A stretch of 64,000 nt of DNA from Chrysomallon squamiferum (lineage: Eukaryota > Mollusca > Gastropoda > Neomphalida > Peltospiridae), in the NCBI GenBank assembly GCA_012295275.1, contig CM022679.1:19968342-20032341 (forward strand). Reading direction: 5' to 3'. The translations under genes and the position numbers were made by a program. The notes below the pieces were generated by a model. It did not search any database. It was not told the DNA's origin and saw only the letters and a program-made list of their open reading frames with translations. This document shows positions 13,601 through 26,094 of this stretch, in pieces (the stretch's first letter is position 1; each line of letters opens with the position of its first letter).

Positions 13601-13904
13601 AGACTTTTAGCATTGTCCAAACCAGTGCTTCTCTCCACCATTAGCATGTTAAAATAAGAATCAGCAGTATTGTCTGGAATGACGTTTTCTTAATATCTGA
13701 AATGTTTCTGTACATCTCCGATTTTCTTTAAAATATTTCTTTATACTTCATTTTGTTATTTATTATTCATCTTTTTTGTTTTCTTCTTCCTGATCTGTCT
13801 TTTAACATTAGTAATGTTTTTGTTTTGTATTATTTTTTTTTTGATAATCTTAAATATATATATTATTTTTTATATTGAAATCATTTATCTACATTATGTA
13901 CATA

Positions 13905-14135
13905 TCTGAAATGTCTCATTAGTTATCTGAACTGTTTGTTATCAGTAAAACTTCATTAAATATATGAAATATTTGTTACCTGTAAAACTTCATTAAATAT
14001 GTGAAATATTTGTTCCCTGTAAAACTTCATTAAATATATGAAATATTTCTTTAGTTACCTGAAATGTTTTTATCAGTAAAACTTTATTAAACATATGAAA
14101 TGTTTCTTTGTTTACCTGTAATGTTTGTTACCAGT
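13905..14135. repeat. Minisatellite-like array, unit about 50-60 bp
   Basis: Four to five imperfect copies contain ctgtaaaacttcattaaat followed by atatgaaatatttgtt or variants. Confidence 0.8.
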
Positions 14136-14490
14136 AAACCTTCATTAAACATATTATTAAATGTTTCTTGACATCTGAATGTTTCTTTAGTATGTTAATT
14201 GTTTCATGAAATGTTTCTAGAAAAACATTTTTGTTTGTTATATTTATGAGGAAAAATTAACCTCTAATGTTTTGAGTCTCTTTCCAGTCATTTGTTTGTT
14301 ACTTGTTGACAATATGAAATTCATTTATCTATGAAATTATTCATGGAATATGTTTGAACAATATGTGTGTGCATGATACACTGTGTTAAAATAGCCTTGT
14401 GTATATTGTAATGTTTTCTTATTAGTGTTCTTCCAGTTATAACTTGTTTTGTGATAATAATGAACTATATAAGTGGTGTTTGTATCTACG

Positions 14491-14532
14491 AGTGTGTGTG
14501 TGTGTGTGTGTGTGTGTTTGTGTGTGTGTGTT
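14491..14532. repeat. (TG)n microsatellite
   Basis: TG dinucleotide run with one TTTG interruption. It produces spurious open frames on both strands. Confidence 0.95.
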
Positions 14533-16609
14533 TGGCTGCCCCCCAAAAACCAAATTATCCAAAGTTTCTTTTCTTATGTACGTATAATTTTTTTTAATAT
14601 TCAGTACAATAATAAGTCTTTTTCAAAATCAAATATAAAGAGGAAATTAATTTACTTTAGCCTGAAATAATAATAATAATAAATGCTATTTTCTTCATGT
14701 AACCAGTATATATTTTTTTAGGCTATAATCATATAACTGTGAATCTAACCAAATGCTCTTGGTTTCACAAACTTGTATATTTTTTTTGGCTGATATATTT
14801 TTTACATTATAAATGAATATTTTCACCTTGAAAGCTGGATCAGTGGCAATGATGAAGGAAATTTGTTGATGGTATATTATTGGAATGTGTGTCGCAGTAT
14901 TTCCTCCAATACCTATCATCTCATTTCAGATGTTTCTCTCAATTACTTTATAAATCAGATTATATACTAATATTATATTAATAGAAAATTTAAATTCTGT
15001 ATTAATTTGACAGACCAGATATTAAATAAATAAAAACTGTTTAACTTAATTATTGTAATCAATAGAAAATTTGTGTCAGATATCAGAGCCATAGATAATT
15101 TTCATAGTCTACAGTCCTGTTTAATAATTATTTTTACAAAACAACAATAACATTCAGTGATGTGCTTGATGTGAAATCCATTATAAAATGTTTTTATTGT
15201 ATGAATTATATCATTCAACATTTTTAAATTTGTCTTTTAAACCTTAAACAGAAGTTGTATTATTTTGATTTTGAACTTCATTCATATCATATCATATATT
15301 ATTTTTGTCTTTTTTGTGTCATATTTTTTCTTTTTTGAAGTTATTTTTTATTTGTATGCAATATGTTTCTCATGTGTAACAATGGATGTATATTTTACAG
15401 AATATTATTTATTACAAAAATGAAAACTGAAAAATTAACATTGTTCTTTACTTTATATTAACAACTACTGAGGTAAGTTACTGTGAAAAATATAAAAAAA
15501 ATTCTTTTTATAGTATAAAAATGTAATAGAGTAATAGTAAATAACTAAAAATGTATGATAGTTTATTTAAGTGTCACTGAAATAAATAGCTGATGAAAAA
15601 AAAAGAAATGATGATGATGAAAATGCTTAACATAGCTGATAAATGTTTTATTTTTATAATTATTTTTTTATTGATGAAATTGCTTATCATTGTTTTTGAA
15701 GTAAATAATTAAAGATGTATGAAAAATTAATGAAATCATAATATAGGTATGGTTGCACACATTTGGGATTCCATGACTTTGTAAAATGTGCTGTATTTGT
15801 AAGACTGTTCTGATGTATTCAACTGTAAAAATGACTTGTGTTGTTTATTGTATGAAAATATTGGTAATTTCACACTGAGATGGTATTAGAATTTTGGATA
15901 GTGATGTAAATACTGTGAAATATTCTTTACATCTTTGAAGAGACAGATGTCAAGGGTAAGCAACTGTAAGAAACTTCTTAACATATTCAGTTGATGTTTG
16001 TGATAATGTTTATTTGTATTGCTCGTTACAGTGCTATTTTGGTAAACTTAATTTGACTGCTTTTTATTTTCCCATATAATTTAATGCATATTTTCTGTTA
16101 CACTTTTAGCATAAGTTTTTGTTTATGTTATATTTGAAAGATCTGCAAGATTTACTTTAATTTTACTCAAGATCTTTTTAAACTATTTCTAAAACTTTTT
16201 TATTTTCATAAATGTTTCTAGTCACTTATTAGCAGAATTGTTTTCTGTTTACTGAATCTGAGTGCTATTGTTTTATCTTTTAGTGTATATATCATAAAGA
16301 TCTGAAGTGAGAATATGTTTATTTATCATTTTTTAAATATCATTTCCTTTGACATATGATCCTAATGAACTGTTTACAAGTTAAACAAACAGAATGGCCA
16401 ACTTTTAATCCTTCTCTCTTGGTAGATCAGCAAAATTTAAGGGTATCTGTGTCATCTGGGGAAATGAAATCTTCAGGCTGGGGTACAAGATATGCTCCCT
16501 TTTTAAACTAAATATGTTATTTTTGGAGTAATTATTTTACTGGGTTTTTTTTTGTTTTATATATTTATTTATTTGTTGATTTAAATATAAATATTATTTT
16601 TTTATCATT

Positions 16610-16610
<1 letters not shown>

Positions 16611-16646
<36 letters not shown>
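16611..16646. repeat. (AC)n microsatellite
   Basis: About 17 AC dinucleotides followed by a gtgtac junction and tgtgtgtg, forming a short imperfect inverted dinucleotide pair. Confidence 0.95.
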
Positions 16647-16649
<3 letters not shown>

Positions 16650-18020
16650 TACAAGATGTGTGTGTATGTATAGATGTGTTGAGAAAATATAAAAAATTTG
16701 GGGGTACAAGAATTCAAGGTTAAGAACTACTGTTCAGTAGATTATGTTCAGGTGACAGGTACAGAATGGTTTATTAAGTTCTATAACAGGCTTATTTTAA
16801 GTGAACAAATTCTCTGTGTGATAACATCTTGGTCTGAAAGATAAATCTAATATTTACACGATTCATTTTGTAAGAAATTGGTATTTGAATTGTACTAATA
16901 ATTTGCTTTGTACTTATAGCATAAAATAGTCATGTTAGGAGTTCTATAATCTTTCTTTTTCCACTTAACTCTGTTAAATGTTTTAATGTTATTTATGTAA
17001 GCAGGGTGTACATTGATATAGATATATTTTGAAGACATGAAAAATTGTTGGTTTTTGTTGTTGTTTTTTTCAATTACACAATAGTATGTAAACAAATTTA
17101 GAACAGTTACTTTTCCAGCTTTGAATTATTGCTTAGGAATCAAAATTTGTTTTTAAAGATTTAAAGTTATTTGCAGACTTGCTGTCTAGTTACTTATCAA
17201 GAAAATAGAAACTGATTAAAATTTACCAAATTTAAATAAATTCTATAATTCAAATAATAATGATTAACTTTTAAAAAATAATAATAATTAAAAAAAAAAA
17301 AAAAATTGTTTTGATCATTTTTGGAGTACATAATTTTTAGTGATTATTTATTGAACTGATCTGTAAAAATGTCTCTGCAAAAGACTTGTAAAATGAGGAT
17401 TTCCATACATGTGCTGCTTGCTTCATTTCATTAAAAATCTTTTTCATTGTAATTAACTGTCACATTCTAAAATGTCAGTTTTTAAGTAAAAAATATTTTT
17501 CCAGTTACCTGTACTCTCTGTTTATAAAATTTCATTGTTTAAAAAAAAAAAATAATAATAAATAAAAATTATTCTTTATTGAATCTTTATTGTTTTCTTT
17601 TTTTTTTAATAATAAAATAAAAATAAACTTTTTTCAACATCAAAGATTATGGTGCACAGCTGAAAGTTTAATTTTTAAAATAAAAAAAAAAAAAAAAGAA
17701 TATACCTTCTCTTCCTTTTAGTACAAAATTAGTAATACAAATTTACAAATTTTTTTTCTTTCAGTAATCTCTATTTCAAATTATTTATTTATTTATTATT
17801 ATTACTATTTAATTTTTAATTTTTTAATTAACATTTTTTTTTTGTAATGGTCTTTAGCTATCTTATCTGATGCATTATATTTCCTTATTTTCTATTACTG
17901 TATTAATATTTTTTTTTATAAAAATCAAAGTATTTACAAAAAATAATAATAATAATAAAATGTCTTATGTAACTTAGTTTAGAGACTTGATCATTATCCC
18001 ATCACACATTCTGATTACTA

Positions 18021-19560
18021 TTTATTTAGTTTTGAAATATATTTTATCTTTGGCTATGACATGTTTTTGTTTTTGCATTTGTAGAAATTGTTTGCTGTGA
18101 CATATTTGCTTTTTTCCACTTTTGTGCATTCGATGTATTTAATGCATTAAAATATATTTTTACATTTTTGGTTTATTTTTTATTTTTCATACTGCTGTTT
18201 GAATGAATAAATAAATAAATAAAATTTAAGAAAATATATATAATAATTAAAAAATAAAATAAAAGTCCCTTGGATGTCATTGAATATTAGTTAACCCATT
18301 TTATCTTTTTTATCTTGAGCATGATTTGATTGTATATATATTACAATCAATCTTTGAAATCAGTCATTATGCAAATGCTCAAACAAATGAGTCAGACACA
18401 ACCATGAAATAAACAAAATAGTTGAAAATTCCAGCTACTTAACAAAATAACTGAAAATCATGACCAGGCATTATATAAAATGACTAAAGTGCTCTCTGTA
18501 ATACCACACCACTTGAATCTTAATGTAACACTTTATGTAAACTCAAATCATGGATGATAACCAGCCTGGGTCACACAATTTTAGTTCTGCTGTGAATTCA
18601 TTTCCATTGTCACTGGGTAATAGATGGGCACCAGTGAGAAGGAATTTATCAGGCAGGTGATCAGCGACCTCTACAGCATGATTTGAACTTAGGGCTGGAA
18701 GAAGACAACGTTATTCAGGTTTTGATAGATAAAAATCAACTTAAATAAATTTTGGACCATGGACATAAATGTGATCAAAATGTCAGCTGTGGAAAAGGAT
18801 GGGTACACTGAGTAGGGCAGTCATTTAACTAATAGGCACACATTAACTGGCAAAAAGAATCTTCAAACAGAATTCAGGATATTCTGGTGTATTGATATGT
18901 ATGTATGTACATGTGTACACACACACACTCACTCATATTCATACACACACACACACACATAATTTCTATGCTGTGTATACTGTACTTTTAAATGTGATAA
19001 TAATGTAATAATTGTAATATTAAACTGATATAATACTGTACTTTGTTAAGCAAAACCAAGTGGCTGAGTATATTAATATACATGTATGTAGCAATACTGC
19101 ATTAATAAACTGAATTTTTGAAAGTACTTTTAAATTTATTTAAGCAACTATACTGAAAAAATAAATAACGTGCCAACTTTTCCAAATTTGTATAGTGCCA
19201 TTTCTTCCAGGTGCCATTATTTCCTACACCCACTTTGAACACCATCTGAGAGTAAAATGCATTCTCAGGTTTGATAGCACATTCTGATATGGCATGTTGT
19301 ACATTTCAGCATCTTGCTCATCATTTTCACTTAAAATATCAAGAGAAGCTTCTTTCTCAGAATATATTTGTATTTGAATGAGCAGACTCTCTTTCTTTCA
19401 TTAACAGCAATTTCATAAGGAAAAGAAACAGTCGAGTTTCCAGTGATACTGGTTGCTGTTTCTCAGGCGTTATACATGATGAGGGCACTAGAAGATTCAT
19501 AAATGTGGCCATCAGTTGTTGTTTTTTTTTTTTTTTTTAGCCAGGTATGGACGACTGTGC
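18021..19560. repeat. Large dispersed or segmental repeat, copy 1 (about 1.54 kb)
   Basis: It begins near tttatttagttttgaaatat and ends near aggtatggacgactgtgc. It is nearly identical, in the same orientation, to 26095-27468. Internal landmarks shared in order are aaagtcccttgg, gcaaatgctcaaacaaatga, accagcctg, gatgggcaccagtgagaagg, gatttgaacttagggctgg, a (CA)n tract and gtgccatttcttccaggtgc. Copy 1 carries about 120 bp (roughly 19309-19430) missing from copy 2. The minus strand of gatttgaactta reads taagttcaaatc, which resembles a Pol III B box, so a tRNA-derived SINE could be part of the unit. No A box, terminal repeats or coding capacity were seen. Confidence 0.9.
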
Positions 19561-20199
19561 AACTAGGAAGCCCCCCCCCGTCAAGTAACCCTCTCCTAAC
19601 ACATTCTGTTTACAGATGATCACATTTATATCAAAATTGAAAGAACACAGAAATATGGTGCCGAAAACGACCGACAAAAACCAACATATAAAATAAACGT
19701 TTTGATGCAATTAGTCGCTATTACTGTTTTCCAGTTTGTTAATAGTATCTTTTTATTTGTTGAAGATAACTGTGAATGTGTTTGTACTAATCAATTTGTT
19801 TTCGGCCATTATGAATTTATCTTAATCAGAAATTATAATATATGTTTATGAATATTAGAAATTCAGTTTAATCCATACTAAAGAATTGAATTTGTTAAAA
19901 GAAAAAGTACATGTAATAGGGTGAAGCGTGAAAGAAGCTGAGATAACGCCGAACCCAGCTAAGTCTTGCAGTTAACAAGACATCAGTAATATTCATTTAT
20001 TGAACAGTGTGTTAAGATGACACTCTTGTTTATGATAAAATACGAATCTGTGAATTTATATTTCTTATTAATTGGAAATGGTTATATTTCATTACATTCA
20101 TATTTTATTATTCTGATCATTAAAATTTTATTTTTGTTCACCCGTATTTACATCTTACTCAAATGGCGATAACTTGTCTTTTAAAATCGCTTTACGCTG

Positions 20200-20324
20200 A
20201 AAGATGTGTTTTACGTAGTTTGACGACAATGCGCGATGTGGTTCATGTCGACGTCATTAGTTTAAACCAATCGAAACGCTGTTGTCATGGTTAGACAATT
20301 GATCAATTGTTTTAACAATCAGAT
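20200..20324 (+). promoter_or_regulatory. Putative proximal promoter of the AT-hook gene
   Basis: A short GC- and CpG-richer stretch immediately precedes the ATG in an otherwise AT-rich region. It contains GACGTCA at 20250-20256, seven of the eight bases of a CRE (TGACGTCA). A CCAAT box lies at 20267-20271, about 55 bp before the start codon. There is no TATA box at a fitting distance. The arrangement would suit a CRE/CCAAT promoter, but the transcription start is not visible. Confidence 0.4.
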
Positions 20325-23300
20325 ATGGCTCCAACGGGTAAGCGTTTAGTTGTAATATATAATTTGATCAGAAAAGAAAATGGAAACAAAAACACTAAAG
20401 AAATAAGACTGGGAAGTAAATAATTTATCCAAATAAAAGGAATTAATTTAAAAAAAAGAGTAATTTAATTTAGAACTTAAAATCATCATGCCGTAATCAT
20501 ACCTATTGATATTTAAGTGTATGCCCTAATAATTCACAAACTATTTAGTTTTTAACGATATCAATAAATTTTACATTTCATTTTATATTTCCTTAATACT
20601 AGAAAGTTGTGAAAAATGTATTCAAATGTTAGGTTAAATGTTCTATAAAGTTATATTTATTTATTTATTTAAATATTTATGTATCTAAAATATCACTTAT
20701 TATAACTTATTTTATTTTTAAAGTAGGGAAAATATTTAGATATTTCATAAAAAAAAAAAAAATAAATAAATAAATAAATAAATAAAAAATTAGGTCAGGA
20801 TAATATTCTAAGGGTATCGCAATCTGACAAAAGACTGGTGACCGACGTGTGTGTGTGTCTGTGTGTGTAAAAGATGTTACGTTTTGAAAGCTTCTTGCGT
20901 TCTCATCTGTACAGAGTTCGTTCTTGTTGTCAGCATCTAATATTTTACCGATTTTTCTCGCACATAATCACTGTCATTAGATAGTCGAAAAATAAAATGG
21001 CAAGAAAATGCATGCTTACGAACCATTCGGATCCACGTTTTCTTTTTTGCAACGATTTCATTTTGTAAGTTTTTTATTTCAAACATCTGAATGTTTATTA
21101 CCCATTTCGGAAAGAAAATTAACATTACGGAAAACATCGTATTAATGGTTACTGAAGGATTTCAGTAATAATTTTATATTCAAAAGCGTTAAAAGCTTTC
21201 ACTTAATCTGTGGATGATTTCGGGAACTTGCGATGGTCAAAACTCAAATGAATTTTCACTTTAATAATATACTATGTTATATAAAATACTACACTATATA
21301 GGTATCACAATCTGTCAATCCCACAGAGATATAGATGACAGAAACAGGAGGTATGTAAATACAAACCACGGGTACCGAAATCGAAATCGATGTTGAATAG
21401 ATGCTGATAGTGACAAAAGTGCTATTTTTATTTTGTTGGGAAACCAGTGTCATTTCTACAAACGTCGAACTTAACAGAAAACTCTTGAAACAGTGAAACC
21501 CAGTTAAACTGCAGCATAAGACAATCCCCAGTAAATATGGTAATTAGCAGACCATCTCAGATTGTATATTTAATATTAACATCACTCATTTACTGATTTT
21601 CAGAAAATCGCAGTGGCAGAAAAAGGGGAAGGCCAAGAAAGGGTGAGTAAATATTTTTGATTATTATACTTCATTAAAGGTTTTTAAAGAAGACTGACTT
21701 TTTTATTTTTTATCATTTCTTTCTCTGTCACTCCTCTACTTTTTCTTTTTTTAAATAAATGATAAAAAGAAAGAAAGAATGGATAATTTATATATTGTTT
21801 TCAAAAAAAATTTAAATATCTTAAAATGTCAGTTGATTTCTTATAAAGAAGTATCGGTTCGGGTAGTTTTTAGACTGTTACAAAGTTGAGGATTAGGGCC
21901 AATCTTCTCAGATAGTCCATTGCTTAAGTGACAACACTGAAACTCCATAACTGCAGAATAAAAAAATAAGAGTTTGTTGTAGGTAAACTGTTAAATAAAA
22001 ACTGGATGTAAATGGCCTTGTGGCATTTAACCAGATTTGAAGGCTTTATTTGAAGTTAAATTTCAAGGCCAGTGGTCATATTTTTTCTTCTGACCATTTG
22101 TCATTCAGTAACAACATGTTTAAGTGTGCCAGATGACTCCCTTGCTGTTTTCAGTTTGGTAATAAACCTTCACAGCCAGTTTTATCATGTACTGATTGCA
22201 TGTGAACAGCCTGCTATATTCTCAAAAAATATACTTTGCCAATCTACCTTAGCAAATATTTTGTTTTTCAGTTGGCAATTTATATTGCTGTGTTATTACG
22301 TTTGGTTCATGTTCTTTTTTAATTCATAATTGTGCATTTTACTATGTAAATTATTTTTAGTGCTTGTTACATCTACACATGTAATAAAAATGACTTTTTT
22401 CTTACTGTAACTCTAATTCCATTAGAAAACTACAACATTTTTATATATATATATATATATATAAAACCAAGTATGATTGAACAAAATAACAGGAAGTGTT
22501 TGTCTGTTCAACTTAGATTTCAGTGAGATTAAAGTTCAAACTTCTATATAAATAAATGTTTTAGAGACTTTTAATATTTGATCTTCATTTTATTTATATA
22601 TTCCGAATTGACAAGTGTGAATGATTTATTATTATTATTGTTATTATTATTATTACTATTATTATACTTATTATGTTTATGTTTATTCCTATTCCTATTA
22701 GTATTAGCCTTGACCAGACATCTTAGTGTAAGAAATTTCTCAGTGATATGATAATTAGCATGAAAATTAATAATAATATATTTCATTTATATTAATTTTA
22801 ACATTACTGATTTTCAGAACAACCTAAAAGAGGTCGTCCCAAAAAAAGTAAATATATATTTTTAATTCTATTTTATGAATTTTTTTTAAAGAGTTGATTT
22901 CTTTTTTTTTTCTGAAATTTTGTTCTGGTACTACAAAGTCTAGTTTTTATAAAGAAATGTCAGTTGATATCATATATTTGTTTGGTACTACAAAGTCTAG
23001 TTTTTATAAAGAAATGTCAGTGTAGGGTCAGTTACAGAGTATTACCAACGGCAGGATTAAGTCAAACTAAGTCACCAAGCACAGTGCAATAGCTTTGTGA
23101 CCATCATCCCCCACCATTGCTGAAGTAACAACACACTGGACTCCATAACTGCAGATTATTAATATGAGTATAAGAATTTACAAACCTTCTTCTGGCCAAA
23201 CAAAATAATTTAACTGAATAAAAAGTGGAGTTCAGTAACTTTAATACTAAACCAAAGGAAATGTGACTCCCTGAAAATGGACTTAAGCTTACTGAAGTAA

Positions 23301-24603
23301 ATACTTCGTCTCTGCACTACTCATTTGTCTAGCCTAAGGGAGCAACTGGCTTCCATCCTTTAAAGTATAAAGTTTGATGATTTGGTTAACTTCAGTATAC
23401 ACAGTATAAATCACTTTAAAAGTCAACAACAACAATAACAAAAATAATGATGATGACGGTAATGATGATGCTAGGTTTAATACAGGCACCAGCCTTTATC
23501 AGACTGTATTACCTCTAAAATAATTTCCTTGTGAATTATCTTAAAAGACAAATCAATATCATATTTTTAAAAACTCATTCAAGTAATTCTTTGCATGGTC
23601 ATCTTGCTAAATAAGATCTGTGATACTTTATACGACAGTTTTTGGTTTCTTCTAGGACAAAAATGACAAATAATTGAAAAACTGAAAGAAAAACTCCTTA
23701 ATTGAATTTACCTTTCCAAATAACAATAACAGTTTTAATATAAATTTTTCTTTGAATCTAACTTTACAGTATTAATCATAAACATTAAATATAACATTCT
23801 GTATTTTCAGAAGACACACTAAAGGGCACAAAAAAAAGCAGTGAAAGTAAATATTATTTTGGTATTATTACATATTTTATTTTATGAAGGACTAATGGTT
23901 TAGAATAGTTTGAAAAATGAGAATTATTGTCAGATGATGTAAATCTAAAACAAGAAAAGAAATGAAAGAAAGAAAATCCAGTTTTCAGAATAGATAGACT
24001 CTGGTTTTGTTAGGTTTCATTATGTGGTTTACTCAGGTGAAAATGTGTAGAAACCAAACATTGCTTGTTTTGTTAGACTGCCTTTTATTGTAGATCTGTG
24101 TTAGATAAGGTAGACTGCACTGTTAGCAGGAACTCATTAAAGAAATGTTTTGTAATTTATTTTCTTTCCAGAGAGAACCCAAAGAAAAAGAAAGGTACAG
24201 CTATAATTTTTTTAATTTATTATATTGTCACAAAGGGAGTATGTCATTTCATTAATAGTAAATTTATGTTAAATTTATGTGTAATCATCCTAAAAATAAA
24301 ATAAATGTTTTGTCAACTTTCATTTTATGTAATTAAATATGCAAATAGTTCAGTGAGAATAAGACAGTATGCAAATAGGTTTGTTGTTTTTTCTCTCATG
24401 TTAATGCTATATTACCACTGTAAAGAAATGCTGTAACAGCAAACATTAGTAAAATAATCAATTGTTAAACATTTTAGAAAAAACGATTGCACACACCAAC
24501 ACCACCGCCTCCCGAAACACTCAATGACACTTACAAGTATCGTCGGTCGAGAAGAACCAAAACGCTGTCAAGTAGGGGTTTCATGAGAAACCCTTACGTT
24601 TAG
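20325..24603 (+). CDS. Small basic AT-hook protein (HMGA-like), complete, 6 exons, 88 aa
   Basis: Exons 20325-20337 (13 nt), 21604-21642 (39), 22818-22847 (30), 23811-23846 (36), 24172-24194 (23) and 24478-24603 (126) have GT-AG borders. The phases chain exactly to a TAG, giving 89 codons including stop. Exon 2 encodes GRKRGRPRK and exon 3 KRGRPKK, two canonical AT-hooks (R-G-R-P core) at about residues 9-17 and 20-27. AT-hooks bind the minor groove of AT-rich DNA, so a nuclear chromatin role is likely. Residues 26-50 are Lys/Arg-rich and would serve as a nuclear localisation signal. Then come a TPTPPPP run (53-59) and a basic tail ending SSRGFMRNPYV. HMGA proteins have similar size and two to three hooks but an acidic tail, which is absent here, so orthology is unproven and I give no symbol. 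The exon structure is strongly supported; the function is inferred from the hooks. Confidence 0.75.
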
Positions 24604-25465
24604 TTCAGGTGAAATTGTTTACTGTACATTTTATTTAAAGTCAAGTTCATTTTTGAGGTAGCACTCTAGTTAAAGTGAAATTATTTCTATTATAAAGCCT
24701 GTATTTGTTTTAAACAGTATTGTCAAACCTCTTTAAAACACAAACATTGGTGTTAATATTGTTTTGGCATTAAAGTGACTTTGGGTAACAATAAATTTTC
24801 TCAGGTTATGAATTATTTCAATACTGACCCAAAAATGTACAGTGCTTTGTCCACTTCTCTTAGAAAATAACATAAAAAAAGGCTGAGATATAAACTGCTT
24901 TATTTAGATAAGCTGGCAAGTCAGAAAAAACAAATCATTGAACCCAGATTGTCATTTGCATGCATGTTTTACAAAATACTCTAATGAATAATGTGTAATA
25001 TGTAATACTTGCTTGTATTTAAAAAATCTGAAACAATTAAATAGCAAAATAATGTTTTTTATCATGAAACAGTTTGCAAATTGATGGTGGTTTATCAGGT
25101 AATTATCTATGTGTTTACATCAGTAAATTTATGTATTCAGAAAACTGGTGGTCAAGCATTGTCAGGACAGAAAACAGGGATAGCATCAAACCAGGGGACA
25201 TTATAAAGAGGTTTGACCAGAATTCATTTTATGTAATGAAATTTAGAAAAACAAACAAAGTGGTATTTTAAAAATTGCAAACTGTAACACAAATACATAA
25301 TTGAATTTTTGTAGAAACAAAGAAACAATCTGACTTGTTCTCAACAAAGAAAGCAGAACTTTTCCATCTGGCAGACAACACCTAGAAAAGGGCGACTCAT
25401 CCTCTTCCATCCTACAGGAACTGGGCTGACATCACCTGCACATGGAGACCCATCTTCATCTGTCG

Positions 25466-25925
25466 CTATTCACCATCAGCATGATGTCAATTAGCTATGA
25501 AGTCAATTCTTCATCCGTTGCTATTCCCCACTAGCAACAGTGATGTTCTCAACCATCAGCATGATGTCAATTCTTCATCCGTTGCTATTCCCCACTAGCA
25601 AAAGTGATGTTCTCAACCATCAGCATGATGTCAATTAGCTATGAAGTCAATTCTTCATCCGTTGCTATTCCCCACTAGCAACAGTGATGTTCTCAACCAT
25701 CAGCATGATGTCAATTCTTCATCAATTCTTCATCCAGTTGTTCTCAACCATCAGCATGATGTCAATTCTTCATCCGTTGCTATTCCCCACTAGCAACAGT
25801 GATGTTCTCAACCATCAGCATGATGTCAATTCTTCATCCATTGCTATTCCTCACTAGCAACAGTGATGTTCTCAACCATCAGCATGATGTCAATTAGCTA
25901 TGGAGTCAATTCTTCATCTGCCGAT
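25466..25925. repeat. Minisatellite, unit about 64 bp with ~80-bp variants
   Basis: About seven copies of a unit contain aaccatcagcatgatgtcaa, ttcttcatccgttgctattc and ccccactagcaacagtgatg. Longer variants carry an extra agctatgaagtcaatt insertion, and one copy is truncated. It starts about 860 bp after the AT-hook stop codon and may lie in its 3' UTR or flank. Apparent open frames here follow the repeat. Confidence 0.9.
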
Positions 25926-26094
25926 ATTTCCCTGCCAGTGACAGCAGAGTTCCTTGTGATGTGCTGTTGGATCTCGCCCTCTTTCACTGACATTTCCCCG
26001 CTTTGCCAGGAATACAAACATTCTGCAAAATATCATAAATATTAACTTTTTTGGAAAGGAGTTGAGAACTATTTTTCTTTGGCCAATTTTATTC

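Larger units (their letters stand above)
12499..20324. other. 3' flank of the TMEM72-like gene and intergenic DNA; no supported gene
   Basis: The stretch contains the TMEM72-like 3' UTR (poly(A) site not certain among many AATAAA/ATTAAA), local duplications at 13.3-13.6 kb and 13.9-14.1 kb, (TG)n, (CA)n, poly-A tracts and the first copy of a ~1.5 kb repeat (18021-19560). The open frame 13002-13460 is uninterrupted for 152 codons. However, its second half overlaps a tandem duplication and its composition is Phe/Leu/Cys-rich with no recognisable domain, so I leave it uncalled. Nothing else in the interval looks coding. Confidence 0.6.

Noticed and set aside
22571-22786. 71-codon minus-strand frame with an Asn run
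   Set aside because: The Asn run comes from an (ATT)n tract in intron 2 of the AT-hook gene; the rest has no coding character.
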